Shown in pieces: positions 18,033 to 27,111 of a stretch of 64,000 bases of DNA. A program made the translations under genes and the position numbers. The stretch is from NCBI RefSeq assembly GCF_013284055.1, contig NZ_CP054143.1, positions 2,728,001 through 2,792,000 of the forward strand. Direction: 5' to 3'. Source of the stretch: Deefgea piscis. GTDB taxonomy: Bacteria; Pseudomonadota; Gammaproteobacteria; Burkholderiales; Chitinibacteraceae. Numbering within the stretch: position 1 is the stretch's first letter; each line of letters starts with the position of its first letter. The notes under the pieces were generated by a model, which was not told the origin of the DNA, ran no database searches, and was given only the letters and a program-made list of their open reading frames with translations.

Positions 18033-20471
18033 TTATGGCTTCTTGTGGCGTGAAAGTAGGCGTAAGGCATTGACGACAACCAGCAATGAACTGAGCGCCA
18101 TGCCTAGGCTGGCAAGCCAAGGGGTGATAAAACCTGCTGCGGCTAGCGGCAATGCGCCCAGATTGTAAAGCAAAGCCCAGAGTAAATTTTGTTTGATAAT
18201 GGACTGTGTTTTTTTGGCTAGTGCCAGTGCAGCGGGAAGGCAAGACAGATTGTTGTTTAATAGCACCATATCGCCAGCGGCATGCGCAATATCCACGCCT
18301 GCGCCCATGGCAATCGAGACATTGGCGAGCGCCAGTACGGGGGCATCATTCACGCCATCGCCAATCATCAGCACCGTTTTACCTTGTTGCTGCAAGGCTT
18401 GCATGTAGCTGACTTTACTTTCAGGTGTCGCATTAGCCACCACAGACTGAATATTCAACTGTTGCGCCACGGCTTGTACGCTGCTCGATTGATCACCAGA
18501 AACCAGATGCAGTTGTACGCCGCAGGCTTTGAGTTCAGCAATGGTAGTGATGGCATCAGTGCGCAACTGATCGGCTAAAACAAAGGCGGCTAGCCAGGTA
18601 TGTCCATCGGACAGCGCAACCATAGTGCCTTCAGACCGATACGGCTCAAATTCTTCGGGTACGGCTTGGTGTATCTGCTCGGTAATAAAGGCCAGCGAAC
18701 CAATAACGTAATACTGTTGATCGATCGTTGCGGATAGGCCGCCCTGAGCATGTTTTTGTACTTGCTGCGCTGCGGCTAGGTTTGCGGCGCTGGGTTCGGC
18801 TAAAAACGCTTTGGCAATCGGATGCTCAGATTGCTGTTCAAGACTTTGCGCAATAGCCAAAGCCTGCTCGCTGCTGATGTTCAGAGCAATGGTACGAGTG
18901 ATTCGGGGCTCGCCAAAGGTGAGTGTGCCGGTTTTATCGAGCACAATATCGGTGACTTTGGCGAGGGTCTCTAATAGGTTGGCGCGAGTGACCAATAAAC
19001 CCAGTTGAGCTAAATGCCCGGTCGACGCGGTGAGCGCGGTGGGCGTGGCGAGCGAAAGCGCGCAAGGGCAAGACACGACCAGCAGCGCCACTGTAATCGG
19101 GAGAGCGTGTACTGGATCGTGCAAATGCCAGAACCAATACGTTGCGGCGGCGGCAATCAGTAGGCCAAAAACAAACCAACCGGCAATTTGATCGGCAATG
19201 GTGGCTAAGCGCGGCTTTTGGCTCAGTGCTTGATCTAAAATCCGCACCATTGCCGCAATTCGTGTTTCGCTACCCGTGTGCTGCACTTGAATCGTGAGCG
19301 GCGAGAGTAAGTTGGCGGTGCCTGCGGTGACTAGTGCGCCGCTGGTTTTGTGCACGGGTAGCGATTCGCCAGTGAGCATGGCCTCATTGACATCGCTAGT
19401 TCCGCCCAGCACCACGCCATCAATCGGGATGATTTCACCGGCTTTGACCACGATGCGATCGTTGATCTTGAGTCGGCTGACGGCAACTTCATGTAAGCGC
19501 TGCTCGGCATCCAGTTGATGGGCAAAGGTGGGGACTAATTTAACGAGTTTCTCTGCCGCCGCGCCAGCACTGCGCCGTGCTTTGAGCTCTAAATAACGGC
19601 CACCTAATAATAAAAACACAAACATCGATACGGCATCGAAATAAATTTCGCCATGTTGGGTAATCAGTGCATACAGACTGGCAAAAAACGACACCAACAC
19701 CCCGATGCTGACGGGCAAATCCATGCTGGCGCGGCCACGCCGCAAATCGCGCCAGCTATTACGATAAAACGGCCAACAAGAATACATCACCACCGGCAAG
19801 GTAAGTAAAGCGCTACCCCAGTGCATCATGGATAACCAATTGGCTTCGATTTCCCCGGCGGGTGCGAGGTAAATGGGGACGACAAACATCATGACTTGCA
19901 TCATGGAAAGACCCGCGACCCATAGGCGAAACAAGGCCGACTTTCTTTGTTTTTGCCAGTTTTGCTCATCGCGAGCATGGTCATAAGGGATCGCACGATA
20001 ACCAATGGCGGCGATGTGTTGCAAAATCGTCGACAGTTGAATTTGGCTGTCATCCCAAGCAATACGTGCCCGGTGATTGGAGTAATTGATCGATACCGAG
20101 GTGACGCCTTTCAGTTGAGCAATATGCTGCTCATTGAGCCAAATGCAGGCCGCGCAGCTAATGCCTTCGAGAATCAGTGCCGCTTCTTTTTCTTGGCCGC
20201 TGGTGGTGTGAACAAAATCTTGCTGTAAGGCTGGGTCGTCATACAGTGCCAGTTGCTCAAGTAGCTCGGTGGGCAACGGCGCGTTGCGATCCGCTGGTTG
20301 TTGCCTTTGCGTATAGTATTGATCTAAGCCGCTATTGATAATGGTTTCGGCCACGGCTTGACAGCCCGCGCAGCAGGCAGGGTGTAAGGCTTGGCGATAG
20401 CGGATTTGAAAATCACTTTGAGCGGGACAAGGTTGAGCGCAGTGAAAGCAAAGCATGGATTCGGTATTCAT
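18033..20471 (-). CDS. ccoI: Copper-exporting P1B-type ATPase CcoI (FixI)
   Basis: 812 residues. The N-terminal cysteine-rich region CFHCAQPC and HPACCAGCQ, then a heavy-metal-associated domain with GISCAACIW, matches the CcoI subgroup. Eight membrane helices follow. The metal-transport motif is SCPCALSLATP in helix 6, the phosphorylation motif DKTGTLTFGEP, and the ATP hinge GDGVNDAPVLA. CcoI moves Cu(I) to the periplasm for insertion into the CuB site of cbb3 oxidase rather than for bulk detoxification. It is co-transcribed with ccoS, upstream of and on the same strand as ccoNOQP. Confidence 0.95.
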   Translation of the reverse strand: MNTESMLCFHCAQPCPAQSDFQIRYRQALHPACCAGCQAVAETIINSGLDQYYTQRQQPADRNAPLPTELLEQLALYDDPALQQDFVHTTSGQEKEAALILEGISCAACIWLNEQHIAQLKGVTSVSINYSNHRARIAWDDSQIQLSTILQHIAAIGYRAIPYDHARDEQNWQKQRKSALFRLWVAGLSMMQVMMFVVPIYLAPAGEIEANWLSMMHWGSALLTLPVVMYSCWPFYRNSWRDLRRGRASMDLPVSIGVLVSFFASLYALITQHGEIYFDAVSMFVFLLLGGRYLELKARRSAGAAAEKLVKLVPTFAHQLDAEQRLHEVAVSRLKINDRIVVKAGEIIPIDGVVLGGTSDVNEAMLTGESLPVHKTSGALVTAGTANLLSPLTIQVQHTGSETRIAAMVRILDQALSQKPRLATIADQIAGWFVFGLLIAAAATYWFWHLHDPVHALPITVALLVVSCPCALSLATPTALTASTGHLAQLGLLVTRANLLETLAKVTDIVLDKTGTLTFGEPRITRTIALNISSEQALAIAQSLEQQSEHPIAKAFLAEPSAANLAAAQQVQKHAQGGLSATIDQQYYVIGSLAFITEQIHQAVPEEFEPYRSEGTMVALSDGHTWLAAFVLADQLRTDAITTIAELKACGVQLHLVSGDQSSSVQAVAQQLNIQSVVANATPESKVSYMQALQQQGKTVLMIGDGVNDAPVLALANVSIAMGAGVDIAHAAGDMVLLNNNLSCLPAALALAKKTQSIIKQNLLWALLYNLGALPLAAAGFITPWLASLGMALSSLLVVVNALRLLSRHKKP

Positions 20472-20782
20472 AAGCGCATTTTAACGAAAACCGCTTCAGG
20501 GTGGGAAAGCAATTCTAAAATTGCGTTTTACATTTGATATTGAGCGCTGGGCTCAATTGAATGCTGTTGAATAATTGCATTGAATGATTGCCGTGCAATG
20601 GGTGTTTTGATAAATATTTTATATTTAAATCAATCTCTTGCTGTTGATTTGGCGTAATGCTTGGTTTTTAGCGAGCTGATTTTGGCTATTAAATCCATTG
20701 ATCAAGGTAATTGATTGGTCTATTCAGCGCTGCTGGCTCGCAGTAGAGTGCTGATATTGGCAAATTCTGAATTGGATTGCGT
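20472..20782. other. Divergent intergenic region between ccoI and the lrgA-type gene
   Basis: About 310 bp, AT-rich, expected to carry promoters for both flanking genes. It contains a hairpin at 20539-20557 (ATTGAGC/GCTCAAT, 5-nt loop) and several TTGAT half-sites but no complete FNR box. I could not assign a -35/-10 pair with confidence. No additional gene is apparent. Confidence 0.5.
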
Positions 20783-21151
20783 ATGTTGTATGGCTTATCA
20801 ATTATTTTTCTCGCCTTGGTCAGTGGTGAATTATTGCGGCAGCTGTTTCAGTTGCCAATTCCAGCCGTGGTGATTGGCATGTTGTTGCTCACTGCATGGT
20901 GTATTGTGCGGCGCGGTGCCGAGCCACGCGTGGTTTATGCTTCAGAAGGATTACTTCGCTACTTGGGCATTTTGTTTGTTCCGGCAGGGGTAGGGCTGAT
21001 TGAGTTGGGTGACAAATTAAAATCACAAGGAGTGGCGATGGTGGTCACGATTTTAATGTCTACTGTGATTACCTTGCTGGTCACGGGTTTGGTATTGCAG
21101 TTTTTATTGGCCAGACGCAAAGCTAAATTGACCAAGCAGGCGAGCAAATGA
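20783..21151 (+). CDS. lrgA: LrgA/CidA-family holin-like membrane protein
   Basis: 122 residues from the ATG at 20783; GGA lies 6 nt upstream, and a TTG at 20777 is the alternative. Four membrane segments are seen, with the family motif LFQLPIPAVVIGMLLL in helix 2 and LGILFVPAGVGLIELG in helix 3. LrgA/CidA proteins are holin-like and act with LrgB/CidB. Roles in murein hydrolase control, and in some bacteria in pyruvate or glycolate transport, are reported. The stop overlaps the start of the LrgB partner by 4 bp, so the pair is intact and coupled. No LytSR-type regulator is present in the window. Confidence 0.88.
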   Translation: MLYGLSIIFLALVSGELLRQLFQLPIPAVVIGMLLLTAWCIVRRGAEPRVVYASEGLLRYLGILFVPAGVGLIELGDKLKSQGVAMVVTILMSTVITLLVTGLVLQFLLARRKAKLTKQASK

Positions 21152-21855
21152 GCGTTATTTCAGCACTGGCGCAATATCCTGCCACATGGATTGCACTCAC
21201 TGGCGTGACTTATTTATTGGCCGATACGCTGTATCACCGCGCCCGTTGTTTTCCTTTACTCAACCCGGTGCTGGTTTCGGTTTTACTGCTGATTGCAGTA
21301 TTAAAAATAAGCGGCGTGTCGTATGCGACTTATTTTGCCGGTGCTAAACCGATTCATTTATTACTTGGCCCCGCTACCGTGGCGCTCGCGATTCCCTTGT
21401 ATCTCAATTTAGCGAAAATGAAGCAATACTTCATTCCATTGAGTATTGCTTTATTGGTCGGCTCGACGGTGGGGATTGTGTCAGTGTTGGTTTTGGGGCA
21501 ATGGATGGGTTTGAGTTGGACCACCATATTATCTTTTGCGCCTAAATCATGCACTACACCGATAGCGATGGCTTTATCGCAAGAACATGGTGGTTTGCCG
21601 TCGCTCACCGCCAATGCGGTGATTGTGGCGGGGATCGCGGGCGCGGCGATGGCTTTGCCTTTGTTTCGCTGGTTGAAAATTGAACACGAAGTGGCGCAAG
21701 GCTTTGCGCTGGGTTTGGCTTCACATGGTGTCGGTACTGCGCGGGCGTTTCAGATTTCCGATACGGCGGGGGCATTTGCGGGCTTGGCGATGGGCTTTAA
21801 TGGGGTGGTTACGGCCTTGATTTTGCCGATTTTGCTGACGGCGTGGTATTGGTGA
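21148..21855 (+). CDS. lrgB: LrgB/CidB-family membrane protein
   Basis: 235 residues with about seven membrane helices. Family motifs are LGPATVALAIPLY, LAPKSCTTPIAM-like FAPKSCTTPIAMALS, GLASHGVGTARAF and FAGLAMGFNG. It is the expected partner of the preceding LrgA-type gene, with which it overlaps by 4 bp. The biochemical role is debated (autolysis control versus small carboxylate transport) and cannot be settled from sequence. A CLC-type transporter gene starts 73 bp downstream on the same strand. Confidence 0.9.
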   Translation: MSVISALAQYPATWIALTGVTYLLADTLYHRARCFPLLNPVLVSVLLLIAVLKISGVSYATYFAGAKPIHLLLGPATVALAIPLYLNLAKMKQYFIPLSIALLVGSTVGIVSVLVLGQWMGLSWTTILSFAPKSCTTPIAMALSQEHGGLPSLTANAVIVAGIAGAAMALPLFRWLKIEHEVAQGFALGLASHGVGTARAFQISDTAGAFAGLAMGFNGVVTALILPILLTAWYW

Positions 21856-21928
21856 CGGCGGTGCAGATGATGGTTGTGGTTTGGGCTTGTTATGTCAGCA
21901 TCGGCATCGGTCGAGCAAAGGACAAAAA

Positions 21929-23200
21929 ATGAATTGGCAAACGTTTTATCGGCAAACGCTGCGCGATATTGTGCTCTGGTTGCCGCTGGCTGCCGTGATA
22001 GGTCTGTGTGCGGGCTTGACCTCGGCCTTGTTGTTGGTGTCTTTAGATTGGGCAACCGCAACGCGAGTCGCGAATCCAATTTTGCTTGTATTTTTACCCT
22101 TTGCCGGCTTGTTAGTTGGCTGGGTGTATTACGAATGGGGTCGAGAGATCGAGTCAGGGAATAACTTACTGATCGATGAAATTCATCAACCCCGGGCAGT
22201 TACCCAGCTGCGCATGATGCCGTTGATTTTTATTGGCACGGTGTTTTCGCATTTATTTGGCGCATCAGTTGGGCGCGAGGGTACAGCGGTGCAAATGTCA
22301 GGCGCATTGGCCGACCAACTGGCGTTAATCACCAAGCGTAAGGTGCAAGATCGGCGGGTGATTTTAATGGCGGCAATGAGTGCCGGTTTTGCTGGGGTGT
22401 TTGGCACGCCACTGGCGGGCGCGGTGTTTGGGCTTGAAGTGCAAGCTTTAGGCAAAATGCGCAATAACGCTTTGTTTCCTTGTTTAATTGCCAGTTTGGT
22501 GAGTGATTGGTTGGTGCGATCTTTGGGGGTGCATCACACGCATTATGTGATTCCAAGCATTCCTGCGGTCACCATTATGGGTTTATTGGCAGTGCTCTTT
22601 GCCGGGGCCTTATTTGGCTTGGCGGGGAAATCGTTTGCTGAATTAACCCACTGGGTGGCAAAGCATTTTAAACGCATTAAATATCCACCACTGCGCCCCT
22701 TTGTGGGCGGTGTTTGTGTGGCCAGTTTGGTGTTGATATTTGGCGCTGAGCGTTATATTGGCTTGGGTATTCCCAGTATTGTGGAATCGTTTAATCAACC
22801 GATCCCATTTTGGGATGCGCCGCTTAAATTATTCTTTACCACCTTGTCGCTGGGTGCTGGATTTAAAGGCGGCGAAGTGACGCCGTTGTTTTATATTGGC
22901 GCAACCATGGGGAATGCTTTGGCGCCGTTACTAAATATGCCGTTTCCTTTGTTGGCTGGGCTGGGCTTTGTGGCGGTATTTGCGGGGGCGGCCAATACGC
23001 CGTTAACGTGCACTTTAATGGCCATTGAGCTCTTTGGCGCGGCAATTGGTCCTTATGCTTTATTGGCTTGCGTGGTGGCGTTTTTGTTTTCGGGGCATAG
23101 CAGTATTTATGTGGCGCAGCGCTGGGGTTCAGGCAAAGGGCGGCCGATTACGGATGACAAAGCAGGGGTGCGCTTGTCTGATTTAACGGATAGCAAATAG
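21929..23200 (+). CDS. CLC-family anion/H+ antiporter, fluoride-clade-like
   Basis: 423 residues from the ATG at 21929 (MNWQTFYRQ), with AGGA 7 nt upstream; longer readings start at non-ATG codons inside poor context. The fold is clear from GASVGREGTAVQMSG (115-119 GREGT, E117 being the gating glutamate) and GAGFKGGEVTPLFYIG. The canonical chloride-coordinating GSGIP of helix D is absent; the aligned stretch reads SGNNLLIDEI (76-85), and GREGP is GREGT. These departures are those I associate with the CLC-F fluoride exporters, but that assignment is inference. No fluoride riboswitch is visible upstream. It could share a transcript with lrgAB. Confidence 0.85.
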   Translation: MNWQTFYRQTLRDIVLWLPLAAVIGLCAGLTSALLLVSLDWATATRVANPILLVFLPFAGLLVGWVYYEWGREIESGNNLLIDEIHQPRAVTQLRMMPLIFIGTVFSHLFGASVGREGTAVQMSGALADQLALITKRKVQDRRVILMAAMSAGFAGVFGTPLAGAVFGLEVQALGKMRNNALFPCLIASLVSDWLVRSLGVHHTHYVIPSIPAVTIMGLLAVLFAGALFGLAGKSFAELTHWVAKHFKRIKYPPLRPFVGGVCVASLVLIFGAERYIGLGIPSIVESFNQPIPFWDAPLKLFFTTLSLGAGFKGGEVTPLFYIGATMGNALAPLLNMPFPLLAGLGFVAVFAGAANTPLTCTLMAIELFGAAIGPYALLACVVAFLFSGHSSIYVAQRWGSGKGRPITDDKAGVRLSDLTDSK

Positions 23201-23299
23201 CCGCGTTTGTGATTGAGTCAAACTAAGCTTGCCGCGTTGTGGCGTATTGTGCTGCTTGAGGGCGGGTTGCGGTGCTTTTACACAACGATGTAAGACATA

Positions 23300-23329
23300 A
23301 AAATGGCCAGCGACAGCGCTGGCCATTTT
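23300..23329. terminator. Bidirectional terminator between clc and cysG
   Basis: AAAATGGCCAGCG pairs perfectly with CGCTGGCCATTTT around ACAG, with T-runs leading out on both strands. It lies between two convergent genes, ending 16 bp before the cysG stop. Confidence 0.9.
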
Positions 23330-23345
23330 TAATGGTGGTGCTGGC

Positions 23346-24719
23346 TTAACGCCATTTTAATTTGTCATGCAATTGCACCACGTTACCAATAATGAGTAAG
23401 GCGGGCGGTTTGATGGCTTCTTGTTCGATACGCTTAGCGAGCTCAGTTAAGGTGGTGGTGACGACTCTTTGCTGTGCTGTGGTGGCACGTTCAATAATGG
23501 CTACAAGGGTATCTTTATCTCTGCCATGATTTATCAGTTGTTCAGCAATATACCCAGCTTGGGCGACGCCCATATACACCACGACCGTTTCGCTTGGGTT
23601 GACCAAGCGCGGCCAATCAAGGTCGACTTCACCGGACTTTCTGTGACCAGTTACAAAAGTGACCGATTGCGCATAATCACGATGCGTTAGCGGAATGCCG
23701 GCGTAACACGATGCGCCAGCGGCCGAAGTTATGCCGGGTACCACTTCAAACGCAATGCCGTGCTGGGCAAGTTCTTCAATTTCTTCACCACCACGACCAA
23801 AAATAAACGGATCGCCCCCTTTGAGGCGCAAGACTTTTTTACCCTCAAGCGCCAAACGAACCAGCAATTGATTGATTTCTTCTTGCGGCAGTGCGTGATT
23901 GTTGGATTTTTTACCGACATAAATTCGCTCGGCATCGCGGCGAACCATCTCCATAATTTCACTCGAAACTAGATTGTCGTACAGCACAACATCGGCTTGT
24001 TGCATCAGACGTAGTGCGCGAAACGTCAACAAATCAGGGTTGCCCGGACCGCTGCCGACCAAATACACCGCGCCAGTTAGCGCGGTTTTTCCTTCATCAA
24101 TGGCGGATATTAATTGCTCGCGAGCATGCGCAATTTGCCCGGAAAAAACTTGATCGGGAATCGGGCCAGCTAAAACCGCTTCCCAAAAATCGCGGCGCTG
24201 CGCCGGGTCGGGCATTTTTTCTTTGCAGCGTTGCCGTAGTTCGCTGCCCAATTGCGCTAGATCGCCCCAGCCGTGCGGAATCAACGCTTCAAGCTGGGCG
24301 CGTAAATGCCTTGCTAGCACCGGTACCCCGCCGCCAGTTGAGATGGCGATGGTGAGTGGCGTTCGATCAATAATCGCTGGGGTAATAAACCGGCTATGGC
24401 TTGGGTCATCCACGGCATTAACCAAAATACCTGCCGCTTCGCACGCCGAAAACACCGCTTGATTGACGCTGGCTTGGTCGGTGGCGGCGATGACTAGGCG
24501 TTGGCCGGTAATTTGCGTGATAGAAAACTGCGCCGGTTGCCAGCGCACTTCGCCGGAACGAACTAAATCATGCATCTCGTCACAGAGTTCTGGCGAAACC
24601 ACGGTGACATCGGCGCCTGCAGAGCGCAATAAACGCAGTTTGCGAACAGCAATTTCACCGCCGCCCACAATGAGGCAGGCTTGCTGCTTTAAATTTAAAA
24701 ATAAAGGAAAGTAATCCAT
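23346..24719 (-). CDS. cysG: Siroheme synthase CysG (fused)
   Basis: 457 residues. Residues 1-200 are the bifunctional precorrin-2 dehydrogenase/sirohydrochlorin ferrochelatase half, with the NAD-binding [10 protein letters not shown] at 18-27 and the downstream [16 protein letters not shown]. From about 216 is the uroporphyrinogen-III C-methyltransferase half, with [29 protein letters not shown] and VVPGITSA. The enzyme converts uroporphyrinogen III to siroheme for sulfite/nitrite reductases. The same precorrin-2 intermediate feeds cobalamin synthesis. It is a single gene, bounded by a strong terminator. Confidence 0.97.
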   Translation of the reverse strand: MDYFPLFLNLKQQACLIVGGGEIAVRKLRLLRSAGADVTVVSPELCDEMHDLVRSGEVRWQPAQFSITQITGQRLVIAATDQASVNQAVFSACEAAGILVNAVDDPSHSRFITPAIIDRTPLTIAISTGGGVPVLARHLRAQLEALIPHGWGDLAQLGSELRQRCKEKMPDPAQRRDFWEAVLAGPIPDQVFSGQIAHAREQLISAIDEGKTALTGAVYLVGSGPGNPDLLTFRALRLMQQADVVLYDNLVSSEIMEMVRRDAERIYVGKKSNNHALPQEEINQLLVRLALEGKKVLRLKGGDPFIFGRGGEEIEELAQHGIAFEVVPGITSAAGASCYAGIPLTHRDYAQSVTFVTGHRKSGEVDLDWPRLVNPSETVVVYMGVAQAGYIAEQLINHGRDKDTLVAIIERATTAQQRVVTTTLTELAKRIEQEAIKPPALLIIGNVVQLHDKLKWR

Positions 24720-24964
24720 GATCTAGGCCATTTTGTTCGGGCAGGTCACTATTGTCGCGGTTTTTGCCGATGTTAGCGTAAAAATTTCATAGTTTGCCTT
24801 GCCGTTGATGCATGGCAGAGCGCGGTATGCTGTTTCTATGCGAAGCTGCGGTCGATAGCTTAGTTCGTACTCTAAGCGGAATTTCTAGTAAAGTAAGATA
24901 AAATAAAGTAATAAAACGGCAAGTGGCATTGCTTTACTGATTAATTGTAATAAGGATTTGAATT

Positions 24965-25273
24965 ATGAAAACCATTCGTTGGGCTGTGTTGAGTTTGGCG
25001 CTACTGCAAGGCGCTGCGATCGCGGCACCGGTTGAGGCGATGTTAAAGTCAAAAAACTGTATGGCTTGCCACTCGGTCGATAATAAGATTGTTGGCCCAG
25101 CATTTAAAGCGATTGCCGCCAAATATAAAGGCGATAAAAATGCGGTGACATTGCTGGCCGGTAAAATTCAAAAAGGCAGTGTTGGCGTTTGGGGCCCAGT
25201 GCCAATGGGGCCAAATATGATTACTGGTGACGAAGCCAAGCAATTGGCGACATGGATCTTGGCGCAAAAATAA
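24965..25273 (+). CDS. Periplasmic monohaem class I cytochrome c
   Basis: 102 residues. Signal peptide 1-21 (SLALLQGAAIAAP) precedes a small cytochrome with haem motif CMACH at 32-36 and the axial methionine M81 in GPVPMGPNM. The layout and length match cytochrome c551/c552 (c8), soluble electron carriers to cbb3 oxidase or denitrification enzymes. It is monocistronic, followed by a strong terminator, and lies in the same window as CcoO/CcoP, which such a protein could reduce. That functional link is inference. Confidence 0.93.
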   Translation: MKTIRWAVLSLALLQGAAIAAPVEAMLKSKNCMACHSVDNKIVGPAFKAIAAKYKGDKNAVTLLAGKIQKGSVGVWGPVPMGPNMITGDEAKQLATWILAQK

Positions 25274-25284
25274 AATTTAACTGT

Positions 25285-25321
25285 AAAAAAGCCGTAAAGT
25301 GAAAACTTTGCGGCTTTTTTT
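25285..25321 (+). terminator. Terminator after cytochrome c gene
   Basis: AAAAAAGCCGTAAAG pairs with CTTTGCGGCTTTTTT (one U-G) around TGAAAA and ends in a T-run. It begins 12 bp after the stop codon. Confidence 0.9.
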
Positions 25322-25480
25322 GTTTGGGCACTGTCAGAATGAAGGTGTGATGACGACTAATTGAAAAACACACGGCGCAGTCAATATTTGCTGCGCTGTA
25401 GTGGTGGTCTTTGTCGGGTCGGTTGGTTTGCCGCCGCCGTTTATTTTTGTCTCAGAACTGGTTTTTTTGGAGAACTTGTC

Positions 25481-26395
25481 ATGCTTATTCGTCAACCTAG
25501 CGATATTTTTCCGTCAGAGATAACGCCGCAATCGGTATTTCTAAATCGTCGCCAGTTTATGTTGGCGGGGGCGAGTTCTTTATTGCTCACGGCAGAGGCC
25601 GTGGCCGGATTAAATGCCAAGCCAAGTGCGTTGTCGATTAAAGAGTCGCCCAATAGTTTGAAGCAAATCACAACTTACAATAATTATTATGAGTTCGGTA
25701 CCGACAAAGCTGATCCGGCTTTATATGCCGGGCAGCTAAAAACTAAGCCGTGGCAGATTGTGGTGAGTGGCGAGCTGGGGCAGTCGCGGACTTACAGTAT
25801 CGATGACTTGTTAAAGGTGGCAGCGTTGGAAGAACGTATCTACCGCTTACGCTGTGTAGAGGGGTGGTCCATGGTGATACCTTGGGTGGGTATTCCGTTG
25901 GCCAGTGTCTTAAAACAAGTGAGCCCCACGTCAAAAGCTAAGTTTGTGGCGTTTGAAACGCTAAATGACCCCAAGCAAATGCCCGGTCAGCGTAGCCGTG
26001 TACTTGAATGGCCTTACCGTGAAGGCTTACGCATTGATGAGGCGATGCATCCATTGACCATTTTGGCGGTGGGTTTATATGGTGAAGTGCTACCTAATCA
26101 AAATGGCGCGCCAGTTCGCTTGGTGGTGCCATGGAAATATGGTTTTAAAAGCATCAAGTCGGTGGTGAGTATTCGCTTGCAAGAGCGGCAGCCGGCAACC
26201 AGTTGGAATCTAAGTGCGCCCAATGAATATGGTTTTTATTCCAATGTGAATCCCGACGTGGCGCATCCACGTTGGAGCCAAGCGAAAGAGCGGCGTATTG
26301 GTGAGTTTTTAAAGCGCGATACGCTGCCATTTAATGGCTATGGCCCGCAAGTGGCGTCGATGTATCAAGGGATGGATTTGCGTAAGTTTTTTTAA
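25481..26395 (+). CDS. msrP: Periplasmic methionine sulfoxide reductase, molybdoprotein subunit MsrP
   Basis: 304 residues from the ATG at 25481 ([10 protein letters not shown]), preceded by GGAGAA at 6 nt. A longer TTG reading from 25361 crosses a hydrophobic nonsense stretch and is rejected. Residues 22-26 NRRQF form the twin-arginine export signal. The Moco-binding cysteine is C125 in [17 protein letters not shown]. Others are LDPKQMPGQ-like NDPKQMPGQ and [11 protein letters not shown]. MsrP reduces oxidised methionines in periplasmic proteins, taking electrons from the haem protein MsrQ encoded 77 bp downstream. Confidence 0.95.
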   Translation: MLIRQPSDIFPSEITPQSVFLNRRQFMLAGASSLLLTAEAVAGLNAKPSALSIKESPNSLKQITTYNNYYEFGTDKADPALYAGQLKTKPWQIVVSGELGQSRTYSIDDLLKVAALEERIYRLRCVEGWSMVIPWVGIPLASVLKQVSPTSKAKFVAFETLNDPKQMPGQRSRVLEWPYREGLRIDEAMHPLTILAVGLYGEVLPNQNGAPVRLVVPWKYGFKSIKSVVSIRLQERQPATSWNLSAPNEYGFYSNVNPDVAHPRWSQAKERRIGEFLKRDTLPFNGYGPQVASMYQGMDLRKFF

Positions 26396-26472
26396 ACTAC
26401 GCTGTTCACAATCCGCACGGCACTTTAGTTTGAACCAAACTTGAACCAAACCTTTTACTGCAGGGTATATTC

Positions 26473-27102
26473 ATGCAACGCATTATCAATGAAGACTTAA
26501 GGCCGATACCTATAATGTGGCGAGATAGGCTCAGCGGTTTTTTGCCACGTCCAAGCAAAGTACTGTTGTTTGTAGTCTGCCTGATTCCTTTGGCGCGCTC
26601 GCTGGTGCTGAGTTTGGAGGCGGTTAATCCGGTGGAGTTTTTTACTCGCTCGACGGGTACATGGGCGCTGGTGGCGCTACTGCTGACCTTAAGCATTACG
26701 CCGTTACGGCAGTTGACGGGGTATTCACGTTTAATTGACTACCGCCGCATGTTGGGCTTGTTTACCTTTTTTTATGCGTTGTTGCATTTCATGACGTATG
26801 TTTGGCTGGATCAGTTTTTTGATTGGTCGGCAATTGGCCAAGATATTTTAAAACGGCCTTTTGTTACTGTGGGCTTTGCGGCTTTTGTGTTGTTAATTCC
26901 GCTGGCGGTAACGTCAACTAAGGGTTGGATGCGGCGCTTAAAACGCAACTGGGCACGTTTGCATCGCTTGGTGTATGCCATCGCGATTTTGGGTGTAGTG
27001 CATTATCTCTGGCTGGTGAAGGCCGACCTCACTACGCCGTTGATTTATGCTGCCGTGTTGGCAGTGTTGTTGGGCTGGCGTGTGCTGCATCGAGTTCGTT
27101 AG
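26473..27102 (+). CDS. msrQ: Haem-binding membrane subunit MsrQ
   Basis: 209 residues with about six membrane helices. Conserved features include WALVALLLTLSITPLRQLTG, LIDYRRMLGLFTFFYALLHFMTY (haem-ligand His) and WARLHRLVYAIAILGVVHYLWL (two further His). It hands quinol- or flavin-derived electrons to periplasmic MsrP. It is encoded directly after msrP on the same strand, with AGGG about 7 nt before the ATG. An internal ATG at 26515 (MWRDRL) is a possible alternative start that would remove 14 residues. The downstream kinase gene is convergent, only 9 bp away. Confidence 0.94.
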   Translation: MQRIINEDLRPIPIMWRDRLSGFLPRPSKVLLFVVCLIPLARSLVLSLEAVNPVEFFTRSTGTWALVALLLTLSITPLRQLTGYSRLIDYRRMLGLFTFFYALLHFMTYVWLDQFFDWSAIGQDILKRPFVTVGFAAFVLLIPLAVTSTKGWMRRLKRNWARLHRLVYAIAILGVVHYLWLVKADLTTPLIYAAVLAVLLGWRVLHRVR

Positions 27103-27111
27103 TGCGGGGGG

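Noticed and set aside
25361-25480. Upstream extension of msrP
   Set aside because: Starts with TTG and lacks a ribosome site; the ATG at 25481 has GGAGAA and a proper Tat signal.
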